DNA of 64,000 nt, taken from the NCBI RefSeq assembly GCF_004522215.1, contig NZ_SDLR01000005.1, positions 589,086-653,085 of the forward strand. Reading direction: 5' to 3'. The notes beneath the pieces are model-generated. The model searched no databases. It was not told the origin of the DNA and saw only the letters and a program-made list of their open reading frames with translations. The DNA comes from Ammoniphilus sp. YIM 78166. Lineage in GTDB: Bacteria; Bacillota; Bacilli; Aneurinibacillales; RAOX-1. This document shows positions 14,890 to 23,723 of this stretch, piece after piece. Numbering within the stretch: position 1 is the stretch's first letter; each line of letters starts with the position of its first letter. The position numbers and the translations under genes were made by a program.

Positions 14890-16422
14890 ATGATAAATCA
14901 TGAACTAGACAAAGATAAAATTTTTCATACCGCTGAAATGGCCCTCGAAGCGGTCGATGAAGTGATTTTACAGAGGGGTCTCAACTACTACCAACGCGGG
15001 AAAGTCACCGAGTTGTGGTCGCATCCTGACCATACGGTGGAAGCCGTGGTTCAAGGGACGAAATCCTATCGGGTTTTCCTTGACCTGAATCACTTTTTCA
15101 ACAGCGAATGTTCTTGCCCCTATGGCGTAATCTGTAAACATATCATAGCAACACTTTGTCAAGCCTTATCCGCTGAAGGTGATCCATTGGAATTCTTTTT
15201 GTCAGGGAATGGCCATAATGCAAGCGCCATCCCTTTTTCTGAAGTTGAGGTCATTGCGGAGAAGGATACAACGGACCATTGGTTGCAAGCCTATGAGCAA
15301 TCTTTTTCACAGATCTTCTCAGGCTATTCCTATGATCTTACCGCTCAGTACCAAAGATTCTATGACAAGATGATTCTTCACGCAGAAGGATGGTCCTCAT
15401 CTAATCAATATCTGTATCGACTTTACCTGCTTTTTTTCTGTCTACAAAAAATTGAGGAGCAAGGCTCTCGTGCATCTTATGCCAACAATCGCTATGTGCA
15501 AGATGCCACTCGTTATTTTACCAAGATCTTAATAGAAGACATTGGTAGCCCAGAGAGCTTGCTTACGTTAGATGAAAGAAGAGAATGGGCTTCCCAACTG
15601 ACCTTGCAAATGCTGTCCTCGGACCTAGTCAATGTGGACTGGCTCACGGTTTATCGCTTTGCTTGGTCACATTTCCTGCAGGATAATGAATCCTTTCAGC
15701 AGGAGCGGTTGCGCTTAGAAAGCTTATGGAACCATCCCTCCTTGCCCCTTCTGCAGAAGCGGACCTTACGCTTTGCGCTGGCCCATCTCGAGCTAATAGA
15801 AGAACATGATGAAACCGCGCGCCGGTACCTTTCTCCGATCATGACGGCAAAGGACCTTGAGATGTTTCACTTCTACCTCAGGATGATGGTGGATGAGCAG
15901 AATTGGGTACGCATGCTGGAGTGGCTGAACTGGGTTTATCCCTACCTAAAGGAAGCCTCTCGTCGTGATTTGCATCTTATTTTACGTTACTGGTCCCTAT
16001 GGGCTGATGAACATCCTGATGATGAGCGATGGCTGGAGGTCCTGTTATCTCTCCTGCCAGGCAGTCTAAGCTATTATACGGACTACCTTCTTCGTCGACA
16101 GCAATACGCGGCTTGGATTGATTTTCACTTAGCGGAAGGGTTCACCCCTTTCCAGGTTCCGAAGGAAACGCTCAAGCAAATTGAAGGAGCCGACTTACCG
16201 GCCTTACTCCCATTCTATCACCGAGCTGTGGAAGGATCGATACGAGAAAAGAACCGTCCAGGATATAAGGATGCCGTAAGACTCCTAAAGAAGCTTCGGA
16301 CTTATTATAAACGGTTAAAGCAACAAGAGCGCTTTGAGAGTTTTATCTCTCAGCTCGCCGATCGACATAAGCGCTTGCGAGCTTTGCACGAAGAACTACG
16401 GAAAGGAAAGTTAATTCCATGA
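14890..16422 (+). CDS. SWIM zinc-finger protein
   Basis: 510 aa from ATG 14890; an in-frame GTG at 14875 lies inside the ribosome binding site, GTGGAGGAAGAAACC. The SWIM motif CxCx5CxH is at about 74-84 (CSCPYGVICKH). The rest is helical and rich in Trp, Arg and Leu. It overlaps the SNF2 gene by ATGA, the same pairing as ywqB-ywqA of Bacillus subtilis. SWIM domains bind nucleic acid or protein; the pair probably remodels protein-DNA complexes. Confidence 0.85.
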   Translation: MINHELDKDKIFHTAEMALEAVDEVILQRGLNYYQRGKVTELWSHPDHTVEAVVQGTKSYRVFLDLNHFFNSECSCPYGVICKHIIATLCQALSAEGDPLEFFLSGNGHNASAIPFSEVEVIAEKDTTDHWLQAYEQSFSQIFSGYSYDLTAQYQRFYDKMILHAEGWSSSNQYLYRLYLLFFCLQKIEEQGSRASYANNRYVQDATRYFTKILIEDIGSPESLLTLDERREWASQLTLQMLSSDLVNVDWLTVYRFAWSHFLQDNESFQQERLRLESLWNHPSLPLLQKRTLRFALAHLELIEEHDETARRYLSPIMTAKDLEMFHFYLRMMVDEQNWVRMLEWLNWVYPYLKEASRRDLHLILRYWSLWADEHPDDERWLEVLLSLLPGSLSYYTDYLLRRQQYAAWIDFHLAEGFTPFQVPKETLKQIEGADLPALLPFYHRAVEGSIREKNRPGYKDAVRLLKKLRTYYKRLKQQERFESFISQLADRHKRLRALHEELRKGKLIP

Positions 16423-19169
16423 GAAGCAGTCGCACCATAATCTTACATGCCCAATGGTTATCGGGAGAAGGACTCGCTGTCTGGGCCCGAGATGAGAGAG
16501 GGTATGCCGTCGATCCCTTCGAACTGAAAACAAGGTTATTTAGTTGGCATGAAGCTTCTTTTTACGGGACCTTCCTGGATATTCATAATTTTGGAGGATG
16601 GGAAGGTATTCTGCTCTCTCCTGCGATGGCGCTTGACTACTTTTCTTTTCCCACTCCGCTTGCCCACCAGGATCTTCAATGGAACGAGGAAGCATCAAGC
16701 ATCCGAGCCATCGCACCGGAATTAAGAAATATACTAGAGGAAAAATCCTACTACCCTCATTTCAAGGAGTGGCAGGAAGGAAAATGGGGGTGGGTTTTTC
16801 CTGTATCCGTGGAGTCAGCACCACCCTTTATTCAAGAATGGGGAGAAGCCTGGCTGCAGGAAACCAATCCAAGTGAATGGCAAGCGCTCAAAGAACATCC
16901 CCTTCTCAAGATCAGTCTCGACCAGCGGGAGGCTTGGACGGAAGAAGAGTGGCAGATTGCGATCGGGTGGAAAGAAGATCCTGCCCCTTTTCGTCCTGCG
17001 CTTCAATTGCTTGAACCGGATCAACAGGACCACTGGAAGCTTCGCGTCGTTCTTTCGAACCGACAGGTAGCAGAGCAGCTCTATGCTTACCCCGATGAAC
17101 TGCCTTATGTTCCACCAGAATGGAATGAATATTTGCGCCGCGCTGAACAAGCGGTGCAAAAAATGAAGGAGCTGCTCCCTTGGGAGGAATTGGATCGTTC
17201 GTTAACCCATCAAGAGGCTTGGTTTTTTTTGACGGAAGGAAGTCTTCGCCTCGTAGAAGCAGGTGTTTGCGTACTCCTCCCTTCCTGGTGGGCGCATGTT
17301 GAGAAGCGTAAGCCCCGTTTAGTTGCGAACATTCAATCAACGGTCGGGCCAAGTTCCGTGGGTCTTTCTCAGCTCATGGATTTCAACTGGAAGCTGTCGA
17401 TTGGAAATAAATCCTTATCGGAAGAGCAGTTCGCCGAGATCCTAAAACAGAAAAAGCAGCTGATCCAGGTCGATGGACAATGGATCCAACTGGACGCCTC
17501 CATGCTTGAAAAGCTGCAAAACCTTGTGCGCAGAGTCGAAAAAAAGCAAGGTATTACCCTTGGAGAGGTTCTGGAAGCCCATTTTCTCCAGAAGGAAGAA
17601 GAGCCTGATAATGAGCTGCAGGTCGAGCTGAATGGTTCGATTCTATCTATGCTCCATCAACTGCAAAGCATCCAGTCTCTGCCTCTTCTCGAACCGCCTG
17701 CGTCTCTGCAAGCTACCCTTCGGCCTTATCAGGTGGAAGGATTTTCTTGGCTCATGTTTCTTCGTCGTTTCGGACTGGGGGCGTGCTTAGCTGATGATAT
17801 GGGGCTAGGTAAAACAGTACAAATGATTAGTTACCTCCTAGCCGTTAAACAAAATGAACCGAATTCCCCTCCTTCCTTGTTAATTTGTCCGACGTCCGTG
17901 TTGGGCAACTGGCAAAAGGAATTAAAGCGATTTGCACCATCCTTAAAGGTGTACGCCCATTATGGTTCCAGGCGCAAAAAAGGCGAAGAATTTCAACAAG
18001 CCCTAGCTGGTGTTGATGTGGTCTTATCTACCTATACGCTTACCCATCTGGACCAAGAAGAGCTTCAGTCTATCGAGTGGAATGCAATCGGCCTAGACGA
18101 GGCACAGAACATTAAAAACGCCTATACGAAACAAGCCATGGCAACACGCCAGCTCAACAGCCACCACCGAATTGCCATGACCGGAACTCCGATCGAAAAT
18201 CGGCTCACCGAGCTTTGGTCTATCTTTGATTTCATTAACCCGGGTTACTTGGGCTCTCTTCGCGAGTTCACTCAGCGATTCGTGAGTCCCATTGAAAAAG
18301 AGCAGAACACCAGTCTAATTGAACAGGTCCAGCGTATGGTCCGCCCTTTTCTACTTCGTCGTGTCAAGACGGACCCTGCCATTGAACTCAACCTGCCGGA
18401 TAAGCTAGAAATGAAAGAATACCTAGCCCTAACTGTGGAACAAGCCTCTCTGTATGAAACCGTGCTGCAAGAAATGTTCGAGAAGCTTGAAACCGCGACA
18501 CCGATGGAGCGAAGAGGCATGATCCTGGCTTCTCTTACCAAGCTGAAGCAGGTTTGTAACCACCCGAGTCTATTTCTGAAAGAAGAACGCGAACGGGCGA
18601 AGGATGACCGCTCACCTAAAGTCCAGCGATTGCTCGAGATGGTCGATGAACTCCGCCAGGAAGGTGACCAATGCCTCATTTTCACTCAGTACGTTGAAAT
18701 GGGTCACCTGCTGCAGCAAAGCTTAGAACAAGAATTGGGAGAAAGGGCTCTCTTCCTGCACGGAGGCGTTCCTAAAGAAAAGCGAGATGAGATGATTCGG
18801 CGTTTTCAGGAAGCAGATGTGGTTCCAGAAGAGCGCGCATCTGTTTTTATCCTCTCCCTAAAAGCCGGCGGGACGGGGCTGAACCTAACCGCAGCCAACC
18901 ATGTATTTCATATTGATCGCTGGTGGAATCCGGCCATCGAAAGCCAAGCGACAGACCGCGCTTATCGGATTGGCCAGTCTCGTCGCGTTCAGGTACACAA
19001 ATTTATTACTCTCGGTACCCTTGAAGAAAAAATCGATGAGATGATGGAGCGAAAAAAGGGACTTAGCGAGCAAATTATTGGTTCTGGGGATCAGTGGATT
19101 ACTGAGCTTTCAGGAGAAGAATTGAAGGAGCTGTTAACCTTGCAGCGAGACTGGGTGACAGAGAGTTAG
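16419..19169 (+). CDS. SNF2-family DNA-dependent ATPase
   Basis: 916 aa. N-terminal ~440 residues are a bacterial SNF2 accessory region. Then helicase motifs in order: I DDMGLGKTVQ (~459), Ia LLICPTSVLGNWQ, II LDEAQNIKN (~558), III MTGTPIENRL, IV DQCLIFTQY, V LKAGGTGLNLT (~815), VI QATDRAYRIGQ. Close in layout to B. subtilis YwqA and RapA relatives: double-stranded DNA translocase displacing proteins or RNA polymerase. Translationally coupled to the SWIM protein. Confidence 0.93.
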   Translation: MRSSRTIILHAQWLSGEGLAVWARDERGYAVDPFELKTRLFSWHEASFYGTFLDIHNFGGWEGILLSPAMALDYFSFPTPLAHQDLQWNEEASSIRAIAPELRNILEEKSYYPHFKEWQEGKWGWVFPVSVESAPPFIQEWGEAWLQETNPSEWQALKEHPLLKISLDQREAWTEEEWQIAIGWKEDPAPFRPALQLLEPDQQDHWKLRVVLSNRQVAEQLYAYPDELPYVPPEWNEYLRRAEQAVQKMKELLPWEELDRSLTHQEAWFFLTEGSLRLVEAGVCVLLPSWWAHVEKRKPRLVANIQSTVGPSSVGLSQLMDFNWKLSIGNKSLSEEQFAEILKQKKQLIQVDGQWIQLDASMLEKLQNLVRRVEKKQGITLGEVLEAHFLQKEEEPDNELQVELNGSILSMLHQLQSIQSLPLLEPPASLQATLRPYQVEGFSWLMFLRRFGLGACLADDMGLGKTVQMISYLLAVKQNEPNSPPSLLICPTSVLGNWQKELKRFAPSLKVYAHYGSRRKKGEEFQQALAGVDVVLSTYTLTHLDQEELQSIEWNAIGLDEAQNIKNAYTKQAMATRQLNSHHRIAMTGTPIENRLTELWSIFDFINPGYLGSLREFTQRFVSPIEKEQNTSLIEQVQRMVRPFLLRRVKTDPAIELNLPDKLEMKEYLALTVEQASLYETVLQEMFEKLETATPMERRGMILASLTKLKQVCNHPSLFLKEERERAKDDRSPKVQRLLEMVDELRQEGDQCLIFTQYVEMGHLLQQSLEQELGERALFLHGGVPKEKRDEMIRRFQEADVVPEERASVFILSLKAGGTGLNLTAANHVFHIDRWWNPAIESQATDRAYRIGQSRRVQVHKFITLGTLEEKIDEMMERKKGLSEQIIGSGDQWITELSGEELKELLTLQRDWVTES

Positions 19170-19180
19170 GGGCATAAAAC

Positions 19181-19222
19181 AAAACTCCAGTTAACATCCC
19201 AAGCGGATGAACTGGAGTTTTT
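19181..19222. terminator. Bidirectional terminator between SNF2 and sensor kinase genes
   Basis: Stem AAAACTCCAGTT / AACTGGAGTTTT with 17-nt loop, A/T runs on both sides. Confidence 0.88.
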
Positions 19223-19226
19223 CCTG

Positions 19227-20573
19227 TTACTTGGCCGTCGGCAGTCTCACGGTGAAGGTTGCCCCTTCACCTGGCTGGCTGGAAACCTCAATGCTTCCCT
19301 CATGAGCCTCAACAATCCATTTGGCAATCGCTAACCCCAGGCCCGTACCCCCCATCTCTCGTGAACGATTTTTATTTACACGATAAAATCGTTCAAAGAT
19401 GCGTGACTGTTCCTCTTCTGGGATCCCTAGGCCCGTGTCCTTGATAATCAGTCTCACATGCTGCGGCTCAGGAGTAACCCTCAAGCTGACTTTCCCCCCA
19501 TTTGGAGTGTACTTAATGGCATTGTCCAAAAGAATATAGAGTAGCTGCGTTAGCCTTTCTTCATCTGCTTGTACCATAAAGGAAACAGGCGATTCTAACT
19601 GTAAGTCAATCTTTTTCGTTTTTGCCAGTGTGTTGGCGGATTGAATCAGCTGCTGGATCCGGGGAATTAAATCAAACCTTGTAAAAGAAAGCCCCAGGGA
19701 TCCAGAGTCTGAACGGGCTAGTGTCAACAGATCTCCTACCATGCTGGTCATCCGTCTCGTTTCGTCCCTCATATTGTCCAGGACTTTATGTGAATAATCG
19801 GATAGCTTTTCTCCGTCCTCCATCTCTAAAACATCTAAAGACGTATGCAGAATACTTAAGGGTGTTCGCAACTCATGCGATGCGTCGGCGACAAATTCAC
19901 GCTGTCGTAGAAAAGAGCCTCGAATAGGGACCATCGCTTTCTTTGACATAAAGTAGCTGAGCAGGAGACCTACTCCCCAAAACAGGATGCCGAGCACAAC
20001 GAGAATAATCATGAGCCGATTCAATAGCTCGTAAACAAAAGTAATATCTCTTCCTGTATAAAAATATCCGACTACCTGTCCACCTTCTACGATGGGCACG
20101 CCCATCATCATGAAACGCAGCTCTCGTTCAGGAGGAACGGGTTGGGGTCCTCTTCGAGGAGGAGCAGAGAGGATGAGTTTATCGTATCGTATTTCATAGG
20201 GTTCAGGTGCCCATCCCTCAAGGAGACGCGCAATTCGCGGCTGAATTCGGGGAATCGAAGAGTCTCCAAACAGTAGGCTGCCGTTGGGTGCCAGGACAAG
20301 GTAAAAGAATTGATTGCCACTTTCCCTTATGGTGCTTAACTGCTCTAGTTCCTGCTGATTCACCTTTTTGTCTTTAAACACCTCTTGAATCACCTTAAGT
20401 TGTTGATCTGTATTAGAAAACAGAAGGCGCTCTTGTTCAAAGCTAACCATCATTCTCATTAAAAAATAAACGATAACAATAAATAGCGTAATAAAGATCA
20501 TGATCAAGACACTATATTGCAAGGTTAATCGGTTCTGTGTACGAATAAATAAGTCTCTCTTTTTAAATTTCAA
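19227..20573 (-). CDS. Sensor histidine kinase of an OmpR-type two-component system
   Basis: 448 aa. Membrane helices ~18-40 and ~186-209 bracket a ~145-aa extracytoplasmic sensor region. HisKA box with His233 (ADASHELRTPLS), then N, G1, F and G2 boxes (DNAIKYTPNGG, DTGLGIPEE, ERFYRVNKNRS, GGTGLGLAIAKW). No clear HAMP. It overlaps the upstream response-regulator gene by 11 bp. Signal unknown; the divergent target encodes a secreted His-rich protein, so an envelope or metal signal is possible. Confidence 0.95.
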   Translation of the reverse strand: MKFKKRDLFIRTQNRLTLQYSVLIMIFITLFIVIVYFLMRMMVSFEQERLLFSNTDQQLKVIQEVFKDKKVNQQELEQLSTIRESGNQFFYLVLAPNGSLLFGDSSIPRIQPRIARLLEGWAPEPYEIRYDKLILSAPPRRGPQPVPPERELRFMMMGVPIVEGGQVVGYFYTGRDITFVYELLNRLMIILVVLGILFWGVGLLLSYFMSKKAMVPIRGSFLRQREFVADASHELRTPLSILHTSLDVLEMEDGEKLSDYSHKVLDNMRDETRRMTSMVGDLLTLARSDSGSLGLSFTRFDLIPRIQQLIQSANTLAKTKKIDLQLESPVSFMVQADEERLTQLLYILLDNAIKYTPNGGKVSLRVTPEPQHVRLIIKDTGLGIPEEEQSRIFERFYRVNKNRSREMGGTGLGLAIAKWIVEAHEGSIEVSSQPGEGATFTVRLPTAK

Positions 20574-21237
20574 GCTTATAACCTACTCCCCGAATGCTCT
20601 GAATCCAGTCTTTCTCACGATTACCTTGAAGCTTTTTGCGCAATAGCTTTACGGTTGCATCAATGGTTTTCATGGATACATCAGCGTCATACCCCCATAT
20701 GCGATCATATATGATCTCACGAGATAACACCTGTCCTTTATTACGTATCAGGAGCTCCAACAATTGAAACTCACGCGGGGTAAGCGCCACTTCCTCTTCA
20801 CCATTAACGACGGTTCGATTCGTGAGGTTCACCTTCATCGTATCGAGTTCTACCATTTGTTCTTGTAAAGGGGCAAAATTGCGACGAGATAGTGCCCGTA
20901 CCCTCGCAAGAAGCTCATCCATCTCAAAGGGTTTGACTAAATAATCATCTGCACCAGCATCCAAGCCAATAATGCGATCCTCTAAAGAATCCTTAGCAGT
21001 CAGCATTAAAATGGCACCGCTATAGCCCCTCCTGCGAAGCTTGCTGCAAATCGCAACTCCTTCCTCACCCGGCATCATCCAATCTAGAATCAAGACATCA
21101 TAGTGGGACTCCATGGCATGCGCATAAACCTCATCCCCTTTAGTCAACCACTCTACGTAATAGCCACCTTTTTTCTTTAATAAATGAGCGATTAATTCAC
21201 CTAGTCTCATATCGTCTTCAGCCAACAAGATATTCAA
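20563..21237 (-). CDS. OmpR/PhoB-family response regulator
   Basis: 224 aa. Receiver domain with AEDD acidic pocket, phosphorylatable Asp52 (LILDWMMPG) and Lys in DYLVKPFEM; C-terminal winged helix (VALTPREFQLLELLI... WGYDADVSMKTIDATVKLLR... GVGYKL). First gene of the operon with the kinase. Inverted copies of a GGTGAAAA-type motif in the divergent promoter are candidate binding sites. Confidence 0.96.
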   Translation of the reverse strand: MNILLAEDDMRLGELIAHLLKKKGGYYVEWLTKGDEVYAHAMESHYDVLILDWMMPGEEGVAICSKLRRRGYSGAILMLTAKDSLEDRIIGLDAGADDYLVKPFEMDELLARVRALSRRNFAPLQEQMVELDTMKVNLTNRTVVNGEEEVALTPREFQLLELLIRNKGQVLSREIIYDRIWGYDADVSMKTIDATVKLLRKKLQGNREKDWIQSIRGVGYKLEI

Positions 21238-21280
21238 TGCGAAAAGCCCCCTTTCTTTAATATTACATCATAACTGACTT

Positions 21281-21370
21281 TGGTGAAAAAAGAATGAAAA
21301 CCATAGTTTTTTGCCCATCATATAAAAAATGTCAAAAACAGGTTATTTTTCACCAAATTTTCATTTTTCC
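21281..21370. promoter_or_regulatory. Divergent control region with inverted motif copies
   Basis: TTGGTGAAAAAAGAATGAAAA (from 21280) and, in opposite orientation, TTTTTCACC-AAATTTTCATT (21346-21365) share GGTGAAAAA plus ATGAAAA. They lie between the response-regulator start (21237) and the secreted-protein start (21422), suggesting that the regulator controls both genes. Confidence 0.45.
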
Positions 21371-21421
21371 TGTGAACATTAAAGGTGTAGCAAACATCAT
21401 TTTGATAAGGAGTGAAAACGT

Positions 21422-22051
21422 ATGAAAAAATTAGTGTCACTTAGCTTGGCTGGATTTGCCGTTCTTGTGATGGCAACGTCCGGCTTGGCTTCAACAACTC
21501 ATTACAGTGGTCAGGCAGTAGCTTTTGAGCACCCTCACGGGCATAAAGCCCATATCCAGGATAATCAAGAGCTGCTAAGGTTACTTAAGATGGATGGTGC
21601 TACTCTCCATCAGGAGCTTAAAGCCGGAAAATCCCTAACTGATATTGCCGCTGCTCAAGGCGTGGAGAAACAAAAGGTCATCGACCTTCTCCTCAATGAA
21701 GCTTCCAGTCGTATAGATGAGGCCGTAAAAGAAGGGAAGATAACGCAGGAACAGGCCAATGAGAAGAAAGCATACCTAGGGGAGCACATTCCGAAACATG
21801 TAGAGCAAAAAGGATGGTTGGGTCATAAAGGAAAAGGACATAAGCATAAGGGGCACCATTATATTGAAGATACAGCAACCCTACTCGGCATGAAAGTGGA
21901 CGAACTGCGCGCTAAGCTCAAGGAAGGAAAGAGCCTGGTTGAAATTGCCGCAGAAAAAGGAATCAGCAAAGAGGAGCTCATCGAAAAGCTTTCCCAAAAG
22001 CATAAGGAACGGTTGGCCGAAATGGTCGAAAAAAAGTGGACTGGTAAGTAA
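21422..22051 (+). CDS. Secreted His-rich protein with duplicated helical repeats
   Basis: 209 aa with a Sec signal peptide (MKKLVSLSLAGFAVLVMATSG). Two repeats with the pattern LL-x2-L...LKxGKSLxxIAAxxGVxK flank a His/Lys/Gly-rich stretch (WLGHKGKGHKHKGHH) and a His-rich N-terminus. It resembles exported Bacillales proteins that sit next to two-component systems. The His clusters could bind metal. Divergent from the two-component operon with shared motifs, hence a likely target. Confidence 0.75.
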   Translation: MKKLVSLSLAGFAVLVMATSGLASTTHYSGQAVAFEHPHGHKAHIQDNQELLRLLKMDGATLHQELKAGKSLTDIAAAQGVEKQKVIDLLLNEASSRIDEAVKEGKITQEQANEKKAYLGEHIPKHVEQKGWLGHKGKGHKHKGHHYIEDTATLLGMKVDELRAKLKEGKSLVEIAAEKGISKEELIEKLSQKHKERLAEMVEKKWTGK

Positions 22052-22134
22052 GTTAACGAAGCTGTTCAAGTCCTTTCTTAGCCGTGGTATGATAAGTTCA
22101 ATGTTTGCTACACCACGGCTTTGGAGGCTCTACT

Positions 22135-22884
22135 ATGAAACCCATCATTGGCATTACAGCCAACTATTCAACCAATGAACAGATTGGAACAAACGAAGGA
22201 ATAGGTGCTAAAAATCAAGAGTGGCAAATTCTTGCAGACGACTATATCCAAGCGGTTGAAAAAGCAGGAGGCATTCCACTCATCCTTCCGATTACGCGAG
22301 ATCCAGCTACAGCAGCTCGATTGGTGCCTCTGCTAGATGGCATTCTCTTTTCCGGTGGGCATGATCTAGACCCTCAAACATACGGCGAACTTCCCCGCTA
22401 CGGATTGGGTGCTACAGACCCTGAGCGAGATCACCATGAATTAGAGTTACTTAGATTGGTAATCGAGCAAACCACTATCCCAATCCTGGCGATCTGTCGC
22501 GGCTGTCAACTACTAAACGTCGCTTATGGCGGAACTCTATACCAAGACCTTGAAAGAGAACGAGCCGGAAGCCTCAATCATGCTCCTAAACATTCGCCCA
22601 AGCATCATCCCACCCATCCAGTAGAGATTGTAGAGGGATCCATCCTCCATGGGATCTACAATGAGACTGGATTGCGTGTGAATAGTTTCCATCACCAAGC
22701 CATCAAGGAGCTCGGGGAAAACTTGCGCGTTACCATGACATCTCCTGATGGTGTACTCGAAGGAATCGAAGGGTTGGATCCACAGCGCTTCATTATCGGA
22801 GTCCAATGGCATCCTGAAATGATGGTCCATCATGATGCTTCGTACCTCCCGCTTTTTAGGCACTTTATTGATCGGTGTAAGTGA
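22135..22884 (+). CDS. Class I glutamine amidotransferase-like hydrolase (gamma-glutamyl-GABA hydrolase family)
   Basis: 249 aa from ATG 22135 (TGGAGG 8 nt upstream; the earlier ATG at 22105 lacks a site). Nucleophile Cys121 (LAICRGCQLLN), His226 and Glu228 (VQWHPEMM), oxyanion region SGGHDLDP. The family includes PuuD, which splits gamma-glutamyl-GABA in putrescine breakdown; no other puu gene is nearby, so substrate is uncertain. Confidence 0.88.
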   Translation: MKPIIGITANYSTNEQIGTNEGIGAKNQEWQILADDYIQAVEKAGGIPLILPITRDPATAARLVPLLDGILFSGGHDLDPQTYGELPRYGLGATDPERDHHELELLRLVIEQTTIPILAICRGCQLLNVAYGGTLYQDLERERAGSLNHAPKHSPKHHPTHPVEIVEGSILHGIYNETGLRVNSFHHQAIKELGENLRVTMTSPDGVLEGIEGLDPQRFIIGVQWHPEMMVHHDASYLPLFRHFIDRCK

Positions 22885-22965
22885 TGGAAGGGGATGGAGG
22901 GCTGGGCGTTGGGGGCCGGCGCTGGCCAGGTGGGAGGCTAATAGAATGAGGGTACGCATATGCAC

Positions 22966-22998
22966 TTTAGCCCCAATGATAACATCATTGGGGCTAAA
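22966..22998 (+). terminator. Strong hairpin downstream of the amidotransferase gene
   Basis: A 15-bp perfect stem TTTAGCCCCAATGAT / ATCATTGGGGCTAAA with 3-nt loop. No T-tract, so terminator function is probable rather than certain. Confidence 0.6.
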
Positions 22999-23141
22999 CG
23001 TACGTGAGTGATGGAATAGAGAGATTGAGTGTGTGAAGGGAACTCTAGATACACAAAAGTGAGAATTAGGTCATGGTAGAGGTGGATGCTTCTCTCGACA
23101 ACGGTCTATCAAGGTCATGATGATGGGGTCGAAGACGGAGA

Positions 23142-23651
23142 ACCGACGGGTTTGGGGCCCTGATCCGGGCTTCAGCACGCTTGGAGGGCATCAAACCTCG
23201 ACTTTGGTGCCCTGATCCACGCCCTCGCACGCTTGGAGGGCATCAAACGGCGGGTTTGGGGCCCTGATCCGGGCTTCAGCAGCCTTTGAGGGCATCAAAC
23301 GGCGGGTTTTGTGCCCTGATCCGGGCTTCAGCACGCTTGGAGGGCATCAAACGACGGGTTTGGTGCCCTGATCCGGGCTTCAGCACGTTTGGAGGGCATC
23401 AAACGACGGGTTTGGTGCCCTGATCCGGGCTTCAGCAGCCTTTGAGGGCATCAAACGATGGGTTTGGTGCCCTGATCCACGCCCTCGCACGCTTGGAGGG
23501 CATCAAACGACGGGTTTGGTGCCCAAATCCGGGCTTCAGCACGCTTGGAGGGCATCAAACGACGGGTTTGGTGCCCTGATCCGGGCCGCGGCACGTTTGG
23601 AGGGCATCAAACCTCGACTTTGGTGCCCTAATCGGGGCTTCAGCAGGCTTT
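23142..23651. repeat. Tandem array 1: nine 52-bp units plus a partial unit
   Basis: Units begin GAGGGCATCAAAC at 23184, 23236, 23288, 23340, 23392, 23444, 23496, 23548 and 23600, always exactly 52 bp apart, with a partial unit before. Each unit holds an inverted repeat AGGGCATCAAAC / GTTTGGTGCCCT (T-G wobble, so better paired in RNA of the plus strand), then GATCCGGGCTTCAGCACG. Two variants of the second half recur (GGGCTTCAGC and ACGCCCTCGC). 52 is not a multiple of 3, so it is not coding. It fills the gap between convergent genes; 22885-23141 has only the hairpin at 22966. Confidence 0.95.
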
Positions 23652-23723
23652 AGAGGAACAGCTAGAGAATCAGATTTCAGGGCATTATGACCTACCTGCG
23701 TTGACGATCCCCCTCCTCCCACT

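Noticed and set aside
23142..23651. CRISPR array
   Set aside because: Units are near-identical over all 52 bp with no unique spacers and there are no cas genes.
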